Below are positions 6,443 to 9,299 of a stretch of DNA of 9,299 nucleotides, piece by piece. The notes beneath the pieces were generated by a model that was not told the DNA's origin, ran no database searches, and saw nothing but the letters and a program-made list of their open reading frames with translations. How positions within the stretch are numbered: position 1 is the stretch's first letter; each line of letters begins with the position of its first letter. A program made the translations under genes and the position numbers. Where the stretch lies: NCBI GenBank assembly GCA_934699305.1, contig CAKUWM010000092.1, positions 1-9,299 on the forward strand, read 5' to 3'. This DNA is from an uncultured Saprospiraceae bacterium. Its GTDB lineage: Bacteria; Bacteroidota; Bacteroidia; Chitinophagales; Saprospiraceae.

Positions 6443-7789
6443 ATGTTAGGTTTAGAACCATTTAAGAAAATCATCTTATTTGGGGCGGGTCGATCAGCTA
6501 CCTACCTTATTGATTATTTGTTGAAACATTCCGTTAAGGAGAAATGGAAAATCATTTTAGCGGACACAAATGTCAATGCAGCAAAAGCCAAATTAAACAA
6601 CCATCCAAATGGTGAAGCAGTCCCTTGTGATATACACGACGCAGAAATTAGAGGGCAGCTAATTGAATCAGCAGACTTTGTTATCTCTATGCTTCCTGCC
6701 TTTCTACATATGCTCGTCGCCAAAGATTGCATTTTATACGGGGTAGATATGGCTACCGCATCCTATCTCAGTGACGAATTGAGTGCACTTGAAGAGGAAA
6801 TAAAAGAAAAAGGGTTGGTCTTTGCAAGTGAATTGGGGTTAGATCCCGGCTTAGACCACATGTCAGCCATGAAGATTTTTGATGACATAAAACGAAGCCA
6901 TGGTAAAATAACCTCTTTCGAATCCTATACGGGCGGGCTGGTGGCACCCGAAAGCGACAACAACCCATGGCACTACAAAATCAGTTGGAATCCAAGAAAT
7001 GTGGTTTTAGCAGGGCAATGCACTTCTCAATTTCTACAACACAGTGAGGTAAAATACATTCCATACAACAGATTATTTAAGGAGGCAAAAAATATAGATG
7101 TCAATGGACATGGGCAATATTCCATGTATGTCAATCGAGACTCCATTAAATACATTGAATTATATGGCCTGGAAGGTATTGAAACTATGATTAGGGGGAC
7201 ATTTCGAGGTAATAACTATTGTGAGGCATGGTCTGTATTAGTGGACCTCGGACTTACAGACAATACAACAAAGCTAAGTCTATCAGGCAACTTCCAATAT
7301 CTAAACCTTATTCATGGATTTTTAAAAGGAAGTGGAAATGATTTCAAATCCAGAATTGAATCAACCATAGGAAGGAGCATTTCTCAGACTACCTTTGATC
7401 AGATTGAATGGTTAGGTCTTTTTGGAGAAAGCCTTTGTCCTCTTGAGAATCCCACCACGGCTGAGTTTTTGGAATATGTTATTGTCAATAAATGGGTTTT
7501 ATCTCCAACAGATCGCGATTTGATCGTCATGGAACACAAGATAAAATATACCATTGAAGAAAAGGAATACCACCTCTCTTCAACCTTATATCGCGAAGGA
7601 ACGGATGAAACTCATACTGCAATGAGCGAATTAGTAGGTTTGCCATTGGCCATCTATACCAGACATAGAATGAAGGGCAAGTTCCAAAAGCCGGGATGTA
7701 TTCTACCTTTGACGGAAGATATATATCAACCCATATTGGATGAATTAGAAGAAATGGGCATCAAGTTTATTGAAACAATACATGAATGA
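6443..7789 (+). CDS. Saccharopine dehydrogenase family protein (saccharopine reductase-like)
   Basis: An NAD(P)-dependent oxidoreductase of the saccharopine dehydrogenase/reductase family (LYS9-like). Family members interconvert saccharopine with aminoadipate semialdehyde and glutamate in lysine metabolism. The N-terminus is a Rossmann fold with ILFGAGRSA (11-19; G-A-G at 14-16) and an acidic residue, Asp41, ending the second strand (KIILAD), as expected for dinucleotide binding. MATASYLSDEL (103-113), SELGLDPGLDHMSAMK (129-144), TGGLVAPESDNNP (163-175) and KISWNPRNVVLAG (179-191) are the strongest family blocks; the C-terminal half is the saccharopine dehydrogenase C-terminal domain. At 448 residues it is full length. 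The start follows an A-rich leader with no Shine-Dalgarno. No other lysine gene is present to confirm the substrate, so the family is certain but the reaction is inferred. Its stop overlaps the start of the flippase-like gene by 4 bases (ATGA), indicating translational coupling. Confidence 0.9.
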   Translation: MLGLEPFKKIILFGAGRSATYLIDYLLKHSVKEKWKIILADTNVNAAKAKLNNHPNGEAVPCDIHDAEIRGQLIESADFVISMLPAFLHMLVAKDCILYGVDMATASYLSDELSALEEEIKEKGLVFASELGLDPGLDHMSAMKIFDDIKRSHGKITSFESYTGGLVAPESDNNPWHYKISWNPRNVVLAGQCTSQFLQHSEVKYIPYNRLFKEAKNIDVNGHGQYSMYVNRDSIKYIELYGLEGIETMIRGTFRGNNYCEAWSVLVDLGLTDNTTKLSLSGNFQYLNLIHGFLKGSGNDFKSRIESTIGRSISQTTFDQIEWLGLFGESLCPLENPTTAEFLEYVIVNKWVLSPTDRDLIVMEHKIKYTIEEKEYHLSSTLYREGTDETHTAMSELVGLPLAIYTRHRMKGKFQKPGCILPLTEDIYQPILDELEEMGIKFIETIHE

Positions 7790-9111
7790 GTGGACGTTCT
7801 GTTGATAAAAAACTAAGTATTTTTGAGGATCCATCCAAGGCTTTTCAAGGATTTAGCTTTATACAACAGTTCTCAATCATTATTGGAAGCATTTTTTTAG
7901 CCAAAAGTGCTATGTCCATTGAGAATATCGGCAAATTTGAGACGCTGCTTTACCTTGGTCAATTTGTAAATCTATTTTGGATAAATGGATTAACTCAGGC
8001 TTTTCACGCCATATATCCCAAGGTTGCCCTAATTGAAAGAAAATCCTTTATCAGCACGACATTTACTATTTTTCTATTTCTTTCAATAGTAAGTTCATTA
8101 TTCTTAATCCTCGGTCGTCCTTTATTACTTCCCTTTCTCATCGAATCTCCTCAAATAGATGGTTTGTATTGGTTTTGCCTTTACACAACCCTCAATACGC
8201 CATCGATGCTTATACCTTCCCTATTGATGCTGAGGGGCAACAGCAAGGAATTGATGCGGTTTAATATATTTTATGGTATAGGTTATATTTTAGTTTTTTT
8301 TCTCAACTTCCTTTTTGGCGGGAATCTAATCAATCTCATTATTTTATTAAACATTTTTACATTCACCTTACTCATAATGTCCGGAGGAATGGCATTAACG
8401 CTAAATTTGAATGCTTATAAATTAAAATGGGCTAAACGTCTCTTTTTAATAGGCAGCCCTCTCATAGGTTATTCCATTATTTCAGGAATGGCTTTAATTT
8501 ATGATGCCTGGTTAGTACAAAGGCTTTATACGCCAAAGGCTATTTTCGCAATATTCCGCTATGGTGCAAGAGAATTTCCGATGACTGTGACACTTGCCAT
8601 CGGATTGGGAACAGCTTTAATACCCGTAATAAGTCGAAACTTGAATGACGGTTTAGAAAAAATAAAGATTAGATCCAGAAAGCTATATCCACTTATTTTC
8701 GGAACATCTATTGTACTTATCCTCACTTCTAAATTTATTTTCCCAATAATTTTCAACCCTGATTTTATTTCATCTGCGGCTATATTCAACATCTATATAT
8801 TGATAATAATTAGCAGAATGATATATCCCCATATCATCTTACTAAGCTTAAGAAAAACAAAAGCATTATTATATTTTTCAATAATCGAGCTCTTTATCAA
8901 CATTGTATGTAGTACTGTTATGGGATTCAAATTTGGACTCCTGGGTATAGCCGGAGGCGTACTTATCGCGCATATCAGCGGCAAATTAGCTCAAATTGTC
9001 TATCTCAGAAAAAAAATGGGTATCCGACTTGAACAATACCTATCTATACGCAGATATATTATTTATTCAACCATCCTTTTATTGGCTTGGATCATATCTA
9101 TCTATTTATAA
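7786..9111 (+). CDS. Polytopic membrane protein, probable flippase of the MOP/Wzx-like superfamily
   Basis: A 441-residue inner-membrane protein with about 12-13 predicted helices. Approximate positions: 24-40, 52-70, 90-110, 126-148, 158-178, 181-205, 218-240, 264-282, 300-324, 330-352, 360-384, 385-405 and 423-440. The pattern looks like polysaccharide-flippase (MVF/Wzx) proteins, which move lipid-linked sugars across the membrane. Supporting details are an N-terminal segment ending in a glycine-containing helix (QQFSIIIGSIFLA), a short amphipathic turn before the second helix (IENIGKFETLLYLGQF), charged mid-protein loops, a YGAREFP loop at 259-265 and the late GLLGIAGGVLIAH helix. There is no sharp catalytic motif, so the substrate is unknown, and another MATE-type exporter is possible. 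It starts inside the last codons of the dehydrogenase gene (ATGA), so the two are made together. No glycosyltransferase or other polysaccharide gene is nearby. Confidence 0.72.
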   Translation: MSGRSVDKKLSIFEDPSKAFQGFSFIQQFSIIIGSIFLAKSAMSIENIGKFETLLYLGQFVNLFWINGLTQAFHAIYPKVALIERKSFISTTFTIFLFLSIVSSLFLILGRPLLLPFLIESPQIDGLYWFCLYTTLNTPSMLIPSLLMLRGNSKELMRFNIFYGIGYILVFFLNFLFGGNLINLIILLNIFTFTLLIMSGGMALTLNLNAYKLKWAKRLFLIGSPLIGYSIISGMALIYDAWLVQRLYTPKAIFAIFRYGAREFPMTVTLAIGLGTALIPVISRNLNDGLEKIKIRSRKLYPLIFGTSIVLILTSKFIFPIIFNPDFISSAAIFNIYILIIISRMIYPHIILLSLRKTKALLYFSIIELFINIVCSTVMGFKFGLLGIAGGVLIAHISGKLAQIVYLRKKMGIRLEQYLSIRRYIIYSTILLLAWIISIYL

Positions 9112-9155
9112 AATACCGAAAGGATATTCGAAATAGACCAATTACATTGTCCTAA

Positions 9156-9178
9156 ATGGCTATCAACCCTATAGCCAT
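9156..9178 (+). terminator. Hairpin after the flippase-like gene, possible weak terminator
   Basis: A perfect 8-base inverted repeat, ATGGCTAT (9156-9163) and ATAGCCAT (9171-9178), with a 7-base loop, 45 bases after the stop codon. The following sequence (CGGGAGCATTTTGATTTT) has only broken T-runs, so termination is plausible but not well supported. Confidence 0.4.
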
Positions 9179-9256
9179 CGGGAGCATTTTGATTTTAAAG
9201 AAAGTTGGACTGATTTATATATCAATTTAGTATGAAATGAAGCTCTTTACGCCAAA

Positions 9257-9299
9257 ATGAAAAAACCCTTTATGAACATTGCCTTTGTCTTATTAATAA
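9257..9299 (+). CDS. Start of a probable exported protein (partial)
   Basis: Only 14 codons are visible before the right edge. They read MKKPFMNIAFVLLI: two lysines, then a hydrophobic run, which is what the start of a signal peptide or membrane anchor looks like. The ATG follows an A-rich stretch (GCCAAAATG) as for other genes here. It lies 145 bases after the flippase-like gene with a hairpin between, so it is probably a separate unit. Nothing can be said about function, and with so little sequence the call is tentative. Confidence 0.45.
   Translation, partial: MKKPFMNIAFVLLI

Noticed and set aside
8559..8984. Two minus-strand frames opposite the flippase-like gene
   Set aside because: They are antisense shadows; the plus-strand frame has the regular membrane-helix pattern and a coupled start.

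Overview
The window is AT-rich chromosomal DNA that reads as a member of the Bacteroidota. Four things point there. No start codon has a convincing Shine-Dalgarno sequence; starts follow A/T-rich leaders instead. Two clean promoters match the Bacteroidota sigma pattern (TTG or TTTG, about 18-21 bases, then TAnnTTTG). There is a lipoprotein-anchored M1 aminopeptidase typical of this phylum, and an LPS gene (kdsB) implies a Gram-negative envelope. I cannot name a genus.

Left part (1-3004, minus strand): the first 340 codons of rarA, an AAA+ replication-recombination ATPase that runs off the left edge. It is preceded by a 619-residue lipoprotein aminopeptidase of the leukotriene-A4-hydrolase type, which has its own promoter in the divergent gap before ribD.

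Middle (3132-5956): ribD (riboflavin synthesis) on the plus strand. A self-contained tRNA-Asp(GTC) unit follows on the minus strand, with recognisable promoter, gene and terminator. Then kdsB (CMP-Kdo synthetase) on the plus strand and cdd (cytidine deaminase) on the minus strand converge, and their stop codons overlap. Both of these enzymes carry substitutions at positions normally conserved near the active site.

Right part (5957-9299): a 486-base spacer with no convincing gene but a possible coding relic. It is followed by a translationally coupled pair on the plus strand: a saccharopine-dehydrogenase-family oxidoreductase overlapping by 4 bases a 441-residue polytopic membrane protein that looks like a flippase of the MATE/Wzx (MOP) superfamily. 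A weak hairpin follows. At the right edge is the start of what looks like an exported protein.

Most of the content is housekeeping and I see no phage, insertion sequence, CRISPR array or defence system. The points most worth a second look are the substitutions in KdsB and Cdd and the unexplained coupling of a lysine-pathway-like dehydrogenase to a flippase-like protein.
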